Shown piece after piece: positions 1 to 7,806 of a DNA stretch of 64,000 bases (within the stretch, counting starts at the first letter, position 1; every line of letters begins with the position of its first letter). The notes beneath the pieces are model-generated. The model ran no database searches. It had not been told where the DNA came from and saw only the letters and a list, made by a program, of their open reading frames with translations. The stretch spans positions 59,767 through 123,766 of the forward strand of contig WQYI01000004.1 of the NCBI GenBank assembly GCA_009781315.1. The letters run 5' to 3'. The stretch comes from Candidatus Endomicrobium embiratermitis. GTDB lineage: Bacteria > Elusimicrobiota > Endomicrobiia > Endomicrobiales > Endomicrobiaceae. The position numbers and the translations under genes are program-made.

Positions 1-1142
1 CTTTTGCTTTTGAATTAAAATATTTTGATTGTTATAAAAAACACCTTATATCTGCAAACAAGACTGCATTGAAAGATTTAAAATCAAAAACCGTTAATAT
101 TGTTTCTCAGGATGTTTTTATAAAAGATCCTCTAAGAATGTTAAGGGCTTTCAGGTTCAGCGCGGAACTCGGTTTTAAAATTTCCGAAAATACGTTAAAA
201 CAAATAAAGAAAAACGCGGGTTTCATAAAAAAATCAGCGGGCGAGAGAATAAAAAACGAATTTTTCAGGACGCTTAATTCAAAATCAGCCTCCGCGATAA
301 TATCGGTTATGAACAATTGCGGTTTGCTTGAGGAAATTTTTTCTGAGATAAAAATTATGAAAAAAGCTCCGAAAAAACATTATTATCATCCGGGAGGGCT
401 TTTTCAGCATTCTTTTGAAACAATGTCCTGCGTTGAAAGTATACTGAATAATACCGTTAAATATTTCCCTGACGTTTCAAACTATTTGCTTGAGCATTTT
501 TCCGAGCAAGGCGTTTATTCGGAAAACGTCAACAGAATTAATATTTTAAAATTTGCCGCGCTTTTTCACGACTCTGCCAAACCTGAAACCGCGGTCAAAG
601 AAGGCGATAAAATGCGTTTTTTCGGACATGAAGACGAAGGGGCTAAAAAGATTGAAAATACAATGAAATCTCTCAAAATGAGCAAAAAAGATATTTCAAA
701 CGCTGTCTTTTTAGTAAAAAACCATATGAGGCCTTCAACGCTTACCAGGAAAAATATCGTTACTAAAAAAGCTTCTTTAAAATTTTTCAGAGATATAGGC
801 GAAAACACGCCGGATTTGCTCATTCTTTCCATGGCTGACTGGCATTCTTATAAAAAACTGAAAAAATTTTCATCCAAAGAATTAAAAGAACAGGAAAAGT
901 CCGCAAGCGAAATGATGAATTATTATTTTGAACTTAAAAACGCCAAACCACTGCCGAAAATAATTGACGGAAACGTCATAATGAAGAAGTTTAATTTAAA
1001 GCCCGGACCTTGGATAGGCGCCCTTATGAAATTGGTTGTTGCCAAGCAGCAGGAAGGAAAAATAACAGAACAAAAAGATGCTTTAAAGCTTATAGATTCA
1101 AAATTGACACAAATCAAGAAAAAATATAAACTTAATAATTGA
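1..1142 (+). CDS. CCA-adding tRNA nucleotidyltransferase / poly(A) polymerase family protein, C-terminal part (5' end outside window)
   Basis: The reading frame is open from base 3 and has no plausible start in the window, so this is the 3' part of a longer gene. The first visible region carries the DPLRMLRAFRFSAELGF motif, which in class II tRNA nucleotidyltransferases follows the catalytic head domain. An HD-type region follows, with HSFE near bases 408-420 and a FHDSAKPE metal-binding motif near 563-587. Known family members add or repair the 3' CCA of tRNA, and the HD domain gives phosphohydrolase activity. The catalytic GSxxR/DxD head is not visible. Five tRNA genes lie within the next 6.4 kb, but no operon link is evident. 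Family assignment is solid. CCA-adding versus A-adding activity cannot be settled from this part. Confidence 0.8.
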   Translation, partial: FAFELKYFDCYKKHLISANKTALKDLKSKTVNIVSQDVFIKDPLRMLRAFRFSAELGFKISENTLKQIKKNAGFIKKSAGERIKNEFFRTLNSKSASAIISVMNNCGLLEEIFSEIKIMKKAPKKHYYHPGGLFQHSFETMSCVESILNNTVKYFPDVSNYLLEHFSEQGVYSENVNRINILKFAALFHDSAKPETAVKEGDKMRFFGHEDEGAKKIENTMKSLKMSKKDISNAVFLVKNHMRPSTLTRKNIVTKKASLKFFRDIGENTPDLLILSMADWHSYKKLKKFSSKELKEQEKSASEMMNYYFELKNAKPLPKIIDGNVIMKKFNLKPGPWIGALMKLVVAKQQEGKITEQKDALKLIDSKLTQIKKKYKLNN

Positions 1143-1153
1143 GTTTATTCTTT

Positions 1154-1224
1154 GTCATTCTGAACGTAGTGATGAAGCTGTAGTAAAAGGCTCTAAATGG
1201 CTTAATGGCAGACCTCAGTGTGAC
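1154..1224. repeat. REPIN-like doublet, degenerate copy
   Basis: Starts GTCATTCTGA and ends TCAGTGTGAC, the terminal pattern shared by many intergenic elements in this window. The internal hairpins are decayed. It fills the gap between the tRNA nucleotidyltransferase gene and tRNA-Gly. Confidence 0.55.
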
Positions 1225-1245
1225 AACAAGAGCAGATGTGAGATT

Positions 1246-1316
1246 GCGGGCGTAGTTTAGTGGTAGAATAAAAGCTTCCCAAGCTTTGGGTGTGGGTTCG
1301 ATTCCCATCGCCCGCT
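1246..1316 (+). tRNA. tRNA-Gly (anticodon CCC)
   Basis: Cloverleaf folded by eye. Acceptor GCGGGCG (1246-1252) pairs with CGCCCGC (1309-1315), with T as discriminator. Anticodon stem AAAGC/GCTTT encloses loop TTCCCAA, giving anticodon CCC. The T-arm has the GGTTCGATTCC core. No CCA is encoded. Two decayed tRNA 3' fragments follow immediately downstream. Confidence 0.93.
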
Positions 1317-1370
1317 TTTTAAGAAATCTCGCATTAGCGCAGACGTGTCAGACTATCTTGTAGAGCCTTT

Positions 1371-1396
1371 TGTGGGTTCGATTCCCGTCACCCGTT
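1371..1396 (+). pseudogene. tRNA 3'-half remnant 1
   Basis: Repeats the T-arm and acceptor 3' strand of the upstream tRNA-Gly with few changes (TGTGGGTTCGATTCCCGTCA, then CCCG). The matching 5' half is unrecognisable. Read as a decayed tandem copy of the tRNA. Confidence 0.6.
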
Positions 1397-1450
1397 ATTA
1401 ACTTTAAAACTCTTTCAGCGTAAGCGCGCTAAATCTATTAAAAGACCCAC

Positions 1451-1478
1451 GATGTAGGTTTGATTCCCATCATCCTCG
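1451..1478 (+). pseudogene. tRNA 3'-half remnant 2
   Basis: A second, more degraded copy of the tRNA-Gly T-arm and acceptor 3' strand (GATGTAGGTTTGATTCCCAT, then CATC). It lies about 80 bp after remnant 1, the same distance as between the intact tRNA's T-arm and remnant 1. This suggests a former three-copy tandem array. Confidence 0.5.
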
Positions 1479-1578
1479 TTCCATTCAAATAATTTGTTTA
1501 TCCATATGTATGCTGTTTATGCAATAAACTTTTATACTGCTGCGTTTTATATTTATGAATTCGTAAAAGAGGAGTAAT

Positions 1579-2109
1579 ATGAAAAGGTTAATTGCAGCGC
1601 TGTTGTTCGGTGTTCTGTTTATGCAATCAGGTAATTTGTACGCTGAGATGAAATCGCTTGGCGAAGATTATGTAATTAACAATTCTTTGGTATACTATAA
1701 AGGTAAGAAAGTAGGCGGGGTTTCTACTTCATCATTTAAGTCCTTGGGTGATGGATATGCGGCAGATCTCTGGGCGGTATTTTACAAAGGTAAGAAAATG
1801 GACGGTGCTAATGCTACATCATTTAAGTCCTTGGGTGATGGATATGCGGCAGATCTCTGGGCGGTGTTTTACAAAGGTAAGAAAATGGATGGTGCTAATG
1901 CTACATCATTTAAGTCCTTGGGTGATAGATATGCGTCAGATCCCTGGGCGGTATTTTACAAAGGTAAGAAAGTGGATGGTGCTAACGCTTCATCATTTAA
2001 ATCTTTGGGTGATGGATATGGTGCAGATACATGGGGGACATATTACAAAGGCAAGAAAGTTAATAATGCCTCTGAACCAACTTCTAAGCGCAATAAGAAA
2101 AACAGATAA
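1579..2109 (+). CDS. secreted DKNW-type repeat protein
   Basis: A 176-residue protein with a clear Sec signal peptide (residues 1-22, ending LYA) and no membrane segment after it. The mature part is five copies of a 29-residue unit. The first (about 24-51) is divergent. The next four (52-80, 81-109, 110-138, 139-167) are nearly identical, each with SFKSLGDGY, AVFYKGKK and GAN. This layout resembles the DKNW repeat family, whose function is unknown. A basic tail follows (SKRNKKNR). A strong AGAGGAG ribosome site sits 5-6 bases before the ATG. The protein is probably periplasmic or surface-exposed. Repeat copy number may vary between strains because the DNA units are almost identical. The family name is tentative. 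Confidence 0.75.
   Translation: MKRLIAALLFGVLFMQSGNLYAEMKSLGEDYVINNSLVYYKGKKVGGVSTSSFKSLGDGYAADLWAVFYKGKKMDGANATSFKSLGDGYAADLWAVFYKGKKMDGANATSFKSLGDRYASDPWAVFYKGKKVDGANASSFKSLGDGYGADTWGTYYKGKKVNNASEPTSKRNKKNR
1732..2079 (+). repeat. four tandem 87-bp units inside the DKNW-type gene
   Basis: Unit starts TCATTTAAG at 1732, 1819, 1906 and 1993, exactly 87 bp apart. Units 1-3 differ at only a few positions and unit 4 is more diverged. The period is a multiple of three, so gain or loss of a unit keeps the frame. Confidence 0.92.
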
Positions 2110-2202
2110 AAAATGTTTTGTATATGCAAATAGTTTCAGGATGTTCGTAAAATGCCTTTATCTCTGGCAAAGAATCTATACGGTAAAAGGCTTTTAATTC
2201 TG

Positions 2203-2246
2203 AAGTCAGCGCCATGCACATAAGTGCGTGGCGCTGACTTTATTGA
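2203..2246 (+). terminator. probable intrinsic terminator after the DKNW-type gene
   Basis: A 17-bp stem (AAGTCAGCGCCATGCAC, 2203-2219) with loop ATAA and a complementary arm to 2240 that has one G-T-type wobble. The following T tract is short, so termination efficiency is uncertain. Confidence 0.6.
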
Positions 2247-2290
2247 CTAAATAAAGGTATTTTTATATACTTGTGAATCGGTTTTGTTTC

Positions 2291-2362
2291 GGTGCGGTAC
2301 CCAAGTGGTAAGGGATCGGTCTGCAAAACCGTTATTCGCGGGTTCAATTCCCGCCCGCACCT
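2291..2362 (+). tRNA. tRNA-Cys (anticodon GCA)
   Basis: Acceptor GGTGCGG (2291-2297) pairs with CCGCACC (2355-2361), with T as discriminator. The anticodon loop CTGCAAA gives GCA. The T-arm is CGCGG-TTCAATT-CCGCC-like. No encoded CCA. Confidence 0.93.
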
Positions 2363-2374
2363 CGTGAAAAAGAC

Positions 2375-2466
2375 AAAGTTTAAAGTTCAAAGTGCAAAGT
2401 GAAAATAATGACAACGGCATGAATTTAGTGTCTTTTTATTTGAACTTTGAACTCTGAAAATTGTAA
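2375..2466. repeat. heptad-armed inverted element (A)
   Basis: Left arm of four 7-bp units (AAAGTTT, AAAGTTC, AAAGTGC, AAAGTGA; 2375-2402). The right arm holds complementary units TTTGAAC (2439-2452). It lies between tRNA-Cys and tRNA-Val. Confidence 0.7.
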
Positions 2467-2480
2467 TTTGCAGTTATATT

Positions 2481-2554
2481 GCCCGGTTAGCTCAGTTGGT
2501 TAGAGTACTTCCTTGACATGGAAGGGGTCAGAAGTTCGAGTCTTCTACCGGGCA
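2481..2554 (+). tRNA. tRNA-Val (anticodon GAC)
   Basis: Acceptor GCCCGGT (2481-2487) pairs with ACCGGGC (2547-2553), with A as discriminator. Anticodon stem CTTCC/GGAAG encloses TTGACAT, giving GAC. T-arm core is TTCGAGT. The decarboxylase gene starts only 16 bases downstream. Confidence 0.93.
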
Positions 2555-2570
2555 TTTTATTTTTAACTAA

Positions 2571-4043
2571 ATGAAAAATAAACATAAAACATTACAATCA
2601 AAGGCTCCTCTTTTTGACACGCTTATGGCGCATGCGAAAAGAGACGTTGTTTCTTTTCATTGTCCCGGTCATAAAAACGGAAGAAGCATAGACAAAGAGC
2701 TTAAAGATTACACGGGCGAAGAAGTTTATAAATTCGACCTGACTGTTTTTGACGAAGTTGATTCTCTTCACGACCCCGTAGGTCCCATAAAAAAAGCGCA
2801 GGAACTGATGGCGGAAGCTTACGGCGTCAAAAATTCGTTTTTTTTGGTCAACGGAACTACCGTCGGAAATATAGCGATGTTTCTTGCGGCGTGCGATCCC
2901 GGCGACTCGATAATAGTTTCAAGAAGTTCCCACAAGTCCATTATGGCGGGCGTTGTTTTATCCGGTGTTTGGCCTATATGGATTCAGCCTAAAATCGATC
3001 AGAATCTCGATATAATTTTTAATTCGACTTACGAGCAGATAAAAGACGCGTTAGACCGCTACCCCGAAGCAAAAGCGGTTTTTGTGACAAGCCCTACGTA
3101 TAACGGAATAACTACGGAGCTAAGCAAAATAGTCGATCTTTGCCACAGGCGCGGAAAAATAGTTTTGGTTGACGAAGCTCACGGGCCTCATTTAATATTC
3201 AACAAACAGTTTCCGGAGTCCGCCGTAAATGCTGGAGCGGATTTATGCGTTCAGTCCACGCATAAAATTCTTTCGGCTATGTCTCAAGGATCTGTTTTGC
3301 ATTTTAACTCGAAAATTATAGATATAAACAGGGTTAAAAAAGTCGTTTCTATGCTTCAGACCACAAGCCCGAATTATTTGACGCTCGGCACTATCGATTT
3401 GGCAAGAAGGCAGGCCGTTTTAAAAGGCAGCGAGATGTTTGACAATGTTATTAAAGCCGCGGAGTGGGGAAGAACTTATATCAATTCCAATATAAGTTCC
3501 ATGAAATGTTTTACCAGAAAAGATATCCAAAAACTCGGATTTGACCTGGACGTTACTAAACTCACTGTGAACGTCACAAAAACCGGTCTTTCGGGTTATG
3601 AAATAGAAAGCATACTGGCTAAAGAATATAATATACAGCTTGATTACGCCGACATTTTTAATTTGGTCGCTATAATGGGCATAGGTTCGGACAAAACCGA
3701 CGTAGAGGCTTTTGTATCGGCTTTAAGCGAAATAAATAAAAAATATCACGGGAAACAGAAAAACTGGATTTTGCAAATTCCGTCGCTCGCAACGGAAATG
3801 GTTATGGTTCCGCGTGAAGTTTATCTTTCAAACAGTACTAAAAGAATCGCTTTAAATAAATCCGTCGGGCATGTTGCGGCGCAAACGCTTACGCCTTATC
3901 CTCCCGGAATTCCCGTTTTAATTCCCGGAGAGAGAATAACGAAAGAAATATGCGACTATCTTATGGATATGTCGTCAAAAGACATAAGAATAAGCGGACA
4001 AGAAACGGAAATGCTTAAAACTGTCAAAGTTTTTACGAACTAA
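2571..4043 (+). CDS. Orn/Lys/Arg decarboxylase, fold-type I PLP enzyme (probably arginine or lysine decarboxylase)
   Basis: The 490-residue length fits the short (Bacillus SpeA-like) branch of the Orn/Lys/Arg decarboxylase family. The N-terminal SFHCPGHKNG motif and the FFLVNGTTVGN segment are typical. VDEAHGPH carries the Asp that contacts the PLP ring nitrogen. STHK places the Schiff-base lysine at K232. The enzyme would make a polyamine (agmatine, cadaverine or putrescine) in the cytoplasm. The exact substrate cannot be read from sequence, although the short form is most often annotated speA. No clear ribosome site precedes the ATG, and the gene follows tRNA-Val closely. No other polyamine genes are adjacent. 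Confidence 0.85.
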   Translation: MKNKHKTLQSKAPLFDTLMAHAKRDVVSFHCPGHKNGRSIDKELKDYTGEEVYKFDLTVFDEVDSLHDPVGPIKKAQELMAEAYGVKNSFFLVNGTTVGNIAMFLAACDPGDSIIVSRSSHKSIMAGVVLSGVWPIWIQPKIDQNLDIIFNSTYEQIKDALDRYPEAKAVFVTSPTYNGITTELSKIVDLCHRRGKIVLVDEAHGPHLIFNKQFPESAVNAGADLCVQSTHKILSAMSQGSVLHFNSKIIDINRVKKVVSMLQTTSPNYLTLGTIDLARRQAVLKGSEMFDNVIKAAEWGRTYINSNISSMKCFTRKDIQKLGFDLDVTKLTVNVTKTGLSGYEIESILAKEYNIQLDYADIFNLVAIMGIGSDKTDVEAFVSALSEINKKYHGKQKNWILQIPSLATEMVMVPREVYLSNSTKRIALNKSVGHVAAQTLTPYPPGIPVLIPGERITKEICDYLMDMSSKDIRISGQETEMLKTVKVFTN

Positions 4044-4088
4044 GTTCGAAACTAAGTTTGAAAATTAAAAATTACCATGGAGGCTCGC

Positions 4089-4442
4089 ATGAATAAAAAG
4101 GATATGGCAAATTTTAAAAAGATTCTTCTCCAGAAGAAAACCGAACTTTTAAACAAAGTCAACAACGCTCAAAGGGAATTGGATAATGATGCCGACGTAA
4201 ACGTAGGCGATGAAATAGATACCGCAAGCCTGAACAGTGAAAAAGAAATGTATTTTGAGCTTGCCGCGAACGATAAAATGGCGATAGACGCCATTAACGA
4301 CGCTTTGGCTAAAATAGAAAAAGGCAAGTACGGCAAATGCGAGTGCTGTAACGGGGAAATAAGCATTGAAAGGCTTAAAGCCATTCCATGGAGCAGATAC
4401 TGCATTCAATGCCAGGAAGAAGCCGAAAGACCCAGAAAATAA
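4089..4442 (+). CDS. DksA/TraR-family zinc-finger transcription regulator
   Basis: A 117-residue protein. An ATG 12 bases upstream (4077) is also in frame, but GGAGG at 4079-4083 lies five bases before the ATG at 4089, so the later start is chosen. The N-terminal half is a charged coiled coil. The C-terminal half carries the DksA-type zinc finger: C84-x2-C87 and C105-x2-C108 in a YGKCECCNG...RLKAIPWSRYC context. Family members bind RNA polymerase through the secondary channel and modulate stringent or ribosomal promoters. It may be cotranscribed with the mechanosensitive channel gene that starts four bases after its stop. Confidence 0.88.
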   Translation: MNKKDMANFKKILLQKKTELLNKVNNAQRELDNDADVNVGDEIDTASLNSEKEMYFELAANDKMAIDAINDALAKIEKGKYGKCECCNGEISIERLKAIPWSRYCIQCQEEAERPRK

Positions 4443-4445
4443 AAA

Positions 4446-5477
4446 ATGTTTTCTTTTTTACAACAGTATTTACCGTCGCATAATTTTGAATTGTGGCTTA
4501 AAAGTTTAGGAGTTTTCGCCGCAATATTTCTTATCGGATTTCTGTTTAGAAGATATCTGATGAAATTTATACAGACAGGTGCGGCTAAAACCGGGATTGT
4601 CATAAATGACGATATATTCGCAACGTCTAAAAATTTTGTGTCTTTTTGGCTTTTTTTGGCGGCTTTGTACGCGTCTTTCATAATCGCGCCGGTAGACCAT
4701 ACAAACGCCGTTGTTTTAAAAAGCTTTTATGTTCTTTTTTTTATTTCGATAGTGTTTTTGGCGTCTTCGCTGATTTCAAAAGTTTTTCAAAAAGCAGTTT
4801 CGGACGCCATAGGCGTTAACATAATAAAATTCGCAGTAATTTTTGTAGGCGTTATTCTTATTTTAAACCAGATAGGCGTTAAGCTTACTCCTATTTTAAC
4901 GGCTTTGGGCGTAGGTTCTTTGGCTGTAGCTTTGGCTTTACAGGATACTTTAGGAAATTTTTTTGCGGGAATAAATATTCTTGCTAGCAGACAGATAATT
5001 CGCGGAGATTATATAAGGCTTGACTCGGGGCAAGAAGGCAAAGTCATAGAAATTAACTGGCGTACTACAAAAATAAGAGAGTTGTCAAATTCCGTTATAA
5101 CGGTTCCGAATACTAAAATATCTTCCGCCATAGTAAAGAATTTTCATTATAACCGCACCGAGCTTACCGCTACAGTGGATTGCGGCGTATCGTACGGAAG
5201 CGATTTGGAAAAAGTTGAAATAACTGCGATAAATGCGGCATTGGAAGTTATTAATACGTCCGCCGGCGCAGTAAAAAATTATATTCCGATAGTCAGATTT
5301 AAAGAATTTGCCGATTCTTCAATAAATTTTACTTTGATTTTTCGCGTTAAAGACGTGTATTCCAGAGGAGAAATAACGCATAAAATCATAAAGAATTTGA
5401 AAAAGAGATTTGAAGAAGAACATATTGAAATACCGTTTCCTCAGAGAGTAGTTCAGATTCAGAAATCGTCATGCTGA
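4446..5477 (+). CDS. MscS-family small-conductance mechanosensitive channel
   Basis: A 343-residue inner-membrane protein with about five hydrophobic segments in residues 15-170. The pore-lining TM3 is recognisable as the Gly/Ala-rich stretch LGVGSLAVALALQDTLGNFF. A soluble beta and alpha-beta domain follows (SGQEGKV...RTTKIRELSNSVITVPN), the MscS vestibule signature. The family releases osmolytes on hypo-osmotic shock. It starts four bases after the DksA/TraR stop, so translational coupling is likely. The final residues KSSC and the TGA are encoded by an intergenic palindrome that begins at 5468. Confidence 0.9.
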   Translation: MFSFLQQYLPSHNFELWLKSLGVFAAIFLIGFLFRRYLMKFIQTGAAKTGIVINDDIFATSKNFVSFWLFLAALYASFIIAPVDHTNAVVLKSFYVLFFISIVFLASSLISKVFQKAVSDAIGVNIIKFAVIFVGVILILNQIGVKLTPILTALGVGSLAVALALQDTLGNFFAGINILASRQIIRGDYIRLDSGQEGKVIEINWRTTKIRELSNSVITVPNTKISSAIVKNFHYNRTELTATVDCGVSYGSDLEKVEITAINAALEVINTSAGAVKNYIPIVRFKEFADSSINFTLIFRVKDVYSRGEITHKIIKNLKKRFEEEHIEIPFPQRVVQIQKSSC

Positions 5478-5493
5478 ACTTGTTTCAGCATCC
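5468..5493. repeat. single REP-like palindrome overlapping the MscS stop codon
   Basis: GTC followed by ATGCTGAA-loop-TTCAGCAT (5471-5491). It supplies the last codons and TGA of the MscS gene. Confidence 0.65.
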
Positions 5494-5512
5494 GGCATAC
5501 ACGGAGAAATAA

Positions 5513-5854
5513 ATGAAGTTTGTTTTAAGTTCTAAAATATTCAAAGCGACGGTTACCGAAGCGAATGTAAATTATGAAGGAAGCATAACCATAGATACCG
5601 ATCTTTGCGATAAAGCAGGATTATGGATAGGCGAGAAAGTGCTTGTGGTTTCAAATACAAGCGGAGCGCGCCTTGAAACTTATGTTATCCCGGGAAAGCA
5701 CGGGTCGGGCGTTATATGCATGAACGGAGCGGCTGCTCATATTATTAAAAAAGGCGAAGAGATAATAATAATGGGTTTTGAACTTTCGGATAAGCCTAAA
5801 GACGCTAAATATGTTTTTGTAGATAAAAATAATAAATGCGTTAAAGTTTGTTAA
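5513..5854 (+). CDS. panD: aspartate 1-decarboxylase precursor
   Basis: A 113-residue pyruvoyl enzyme that converts L-aspartate to beta-alanine for pantothenate and CoA synthesis. The self-cleavage site is present as YEGS at residues 21-24, with cleavage between G23 and S24 to give the pyruvoyl group. The downstream MNGAAAH segment is also typical. Length matches the family (about 115-130). A GGAGAAATAA ribosome site lies just upstream. No other pan genes are adjacent. Confidence 0.95.
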   Translation: MKFVLSSKIFKATVTEANVNYEGSITIDTDLCDKAGLWIGEKVLVVSNTSGARLETYVIPGKHGSGVICMNGAAAHIIKKGEEIIIMGFELSDKPKDAKYVFVDKNNKCVKVC

Positions 5855-5873
5855 AATTATATAAGTAAATTTT

Positions 5874-5947
5874 CGGGGCGTGGCTCAGCTGGCTAGAGCG
5901 CTCGGTTCGGGACCGTGAGGTCGCTGGTTCAAATCCAGTCGCCCCGA
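5874..5947 (+). tRNA. tRNA-Pro (anticodon CGG)
   Basis: Acceptor CGGGGCG (5874-5880) pairs with CGCCCCG (5940-5946), with A as discriminator. The anticodon loop TTCGGGA gives CGG. The anticodon stem CTCGG/CCGTG has one T-T mismatch at the second pair. The T-arm GCTGG-TTCAAAT-CCAGT is regular. Confidence 0.92.
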
Positions 5948-5976
5948 TATTTTACTAATAATTAAGAGGGTATAAA

Positions 5977-6924
5977 ATGTCTTTACAGCTTGATGCTCTC
6001 CAGTTGTATTTTAACTCAATAAGCGAGATAAAACCTCTGTCGCGCGATGAAATGAAAGATTTATGGAAGAAAGCCAAAAAAGACAAAAAAACGTTTGACA
6101 AAATTGTCGAACAAAACTATCGTCTTGTGGTCCCTATTGCAAAAAAGTTTATGAAGAGAGGCATTGACTTCATGGATTTAATCGAAGAAGGCAATATGGG
6201 GCTTATCAAAGCGGTTGAAAAGTTTGACCCAAAAAGAAATTCGGCGTTTTCAACATACGCGGTTTATTGGATAGAACAGTATATACGTAAAGCCATAGAA
6301 AACCAGGCTAAAACAATAAGAATACCGTCTCATGTATGGGACGCTCTGAATCTTTGGATGAAAACGTGGAACAATTTAAGGGACAGGCTTAACAGAGAAC
6401 CGACTATCGGGGAAGTCTCGCAAAAACTTAAACTTAATAAAAGGCAGACTGCAAACCTTTTAAAAGCCGCGACTGTATTTAACGGAACAAGCTCGTTGGA
6501 AACTCCCATAAACGACGATTCCGATATTTTTGTTAAAGACACAATCGTTGACGATCAAGTAAAATCGCCGGAATCAGTTACCGAGATAATAAGGACAAAT
6601 GCCGATATAGGAAAGGCTTTAAACTATCTTCCGGACAGGGAAAGGGAAATAGTAATGATGCGTTTCGGTATAGGCGGGGTAAAGCCTATGTCTTTGGAAT
6701 CTATAGGCAAAGTTTTAAGAATATCCAGAGAGCGCGTAAGGCAGCTTGAACTTAAGGCTTTTAAAAGGCTTAAAGGGATATTTGTAAGGTACGGGCTTAT
6801 AGATAAATCCGATATGACAAAACTGGCGCTTGACAGCAGAGCTAATAAAAAAGACAGAAGGCAAGACAACAAAAAAGTGTCCAAAAATAAGAACAGAAGA
6901 AAGAAAAAAGACAGAAGGGTGTAA
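5977..6924 (+). CDS. RNA polymerase sigma-70 family factor with a basic C-terminal tail
   Basis: A 315-residue sigma factor of group 1/2 architecture. Region 1.2 is near residues 5-35. Region 2 follows, with [12 protein letters not shown] and the [10 protein letters not shown]...[18 protein letters not shown] core (about 46-105). Region 3 is [13 protein letters not shown]. Region 4 holds [14 protein letters not shown] and the [17 protein letters not shown] helix-turn-helix. There is no region 1.1. About 40 residues after region 4 are Lys/Arg-rich (ANKKDRR...[10 protein letters not shown]), which is unusual. It is probably RpoS-like or an alternative principal-type sigma. Which promoters it uses cannot be told. 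apt follows after one base. Confidence 0.88.
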   Translation: MSLQLDALQLYFNSISEIKPLSRDEMKDLWKKAKKDKKTFDKIVEQNYRLVVPIAKKFMKRGIDFMDLIEEGNMGLIKAVEKFDPKRNSAFSTYAVYWIEQYIRKAIENQAKTIRIPSHVWDALNLWMKTWNNLRDRLNREPTIGEVSQKLKLNKRQTANLLKAATVFNGTSSLETPINDDSDIFVKDTIVDDQVKSPESVTEIIRTNADIGKALNYLPDREREIVMMRFGIGGVKPMSLESIGKVLRISRERVRQLELKAFKRLKGIFVRYGLIDKSDMTKLALDSRANKKDRRQDNKKVSKNKNRRKKKDRRV

Positions 6925-6925
6925 A

Positions 6926-7459
6926 ATGACCGAAACTTCGAAAAAACTTGAAAAAACCATAAGAGACGTTTTAGACTTTCCGGTCAAAGGTATAGTTTTT
7001 AAAGATATAACTCCGGTTTTGCAGGACGTAAGCCTTTTTAACGAAGTTATTGATGATCTTGCAAATAAATTTAAAGATTATAAAATAGATAAAATAGCCG
7101 GAATCGAGTCTCGCGGATTTTTATTCGGTATGCCTTTGGCTTTAAAAATGGGCGTGCCTTTTGTTCCGGTAAGGAAAAAAGGCAAATTGCCGGCTGAAAC
7201 ATTGAGCGTTACTTATAAACTGGAGTACGGCGAAGCTTCTATAGAGATACATAAAGATGCCGTTAAATCCGGAGAAAGAGTTTTAATTTTAGACGATTTG
7301 CTTGCCACAGGCGGCACAACAAACGCCGCTATTGAGTTAATAGAAAAACTTGACGGAAAGCCCGTTGTTGCGGCTTTTGTAGTGGAACTCGGGTTTTTGT
7401 CAGGCAGAAATAATATATCAAACCGAAACATTGAAGTTTTTTCAATATTAAAATATTAG
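6926..7459 (+). CDS. apt: adenine phosphoribosyltransferase
   Basis: A 177-residue type I phosphoribosyltransferase that salvages adenine to AMP using PRPP. The start at 6926 is chosen because AGAAGGG precedes it and family members begin near here; the frame is open further upstream into the sigma gene. DFPVKGIVFKDITP is at residues 17-30, the GIESRGF motif at 59-65, and the PRPP-binding VLILDDLLATGGTT at 119-132. It starts two bases after the sigma-factor stop, so the two are likely cotranscribed. Confidence 0.95.
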   Translation: MTETSKKLEKTIRDVLDFPVKGIVFKDITPVLQDVSLFNEVIDDLANKFKDYKIDKIAGIESRGFLFGMPLALKMGVPFVPVRKKGKLPAETLSVTYKLEYGEASIEIHKDAVKSGERVLILDDLLATGGTTNAAIELIEKLDGKPVVAAFVVELGFLSGRNNISNRNIEVFSILKY

Positions 7460-7473
7460 AAATATTAAAAAAT

Positions 7474-7547
7474 GTCCCGATAGCTCAACTGGATAGAGCA
7501 GATCCGTCCTAAGGATAAGGTTGGAGGTTCAACTCCTCTTCGGGACG
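7474..7547 (+). tRNA. tRNA-Arg (anticodon CCT)
   Basis: Acceptor GTCCCGA (7474-7480) pairs with TCGGGAC (7540-7546), with G as discriminator. The anticodon loop GTCCTAA gives CCT, reading AGG. The T-arm is GGAGG-TTCAACT-CCTCT. The first anticodon-stem pair is imperfect. Confidence 0.9.
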
Positions 7548-7560
7548 TTTTAGCTTTGTC

Positions 7561-7698
7561 TTTTGCGATTATACTTCATTGCGCCGCTCGTCATTTACAA
7601 AGTGGATTCCTGATTAAGACATTCGGGAACGCAAAAAGAATAGATTAACAACCTGCTTTTTGCGACTTCCTCGCGGCGCGCTTTGTCTAATCGCAAAA
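7561..7698. repeat. nested imperfect palindrome in the gap after tRNA-Arg
   Basis: Three concentric inverted pairs: TTTTGCGATTA (7561-7571) with TAATCGCAAAA (7688-7698); GCGCCGC (7581-7587) with GCGGCGC (7673-7679); GCAAAAAG (7631-7638) with CTTTTTGC (7655-7662). A fragment resembling the REP-like module (GGATTCCTGATTAAGACATTCGGGAA) sits inside. It could be a decayed mobile element or a structured RNA. No coding sequence seen. Confidence 0.6.
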
Positions 7699-7806
7699 CT
7701 CTTCGCTAAGATTAATTGAAGTTATACCGTGTCAAGTCTTGTAAAATCAAAAAATACTTTGCTAAAATTATCTTAGATTTTTGAATTTATACTGGGGGTG
7801 GCAATC

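Noticed and set aside
1732..2079. CRISPR array
   Set aside because: The units are contiguous 87-bp coding repeats without spacers.
1748..2197. 149-aa ORF in a second frame of the DKNW-type gene
   Set aside because: It exists only because the 87-bp repeats keep all frames open together. It has no signal peptide or ribosome site.
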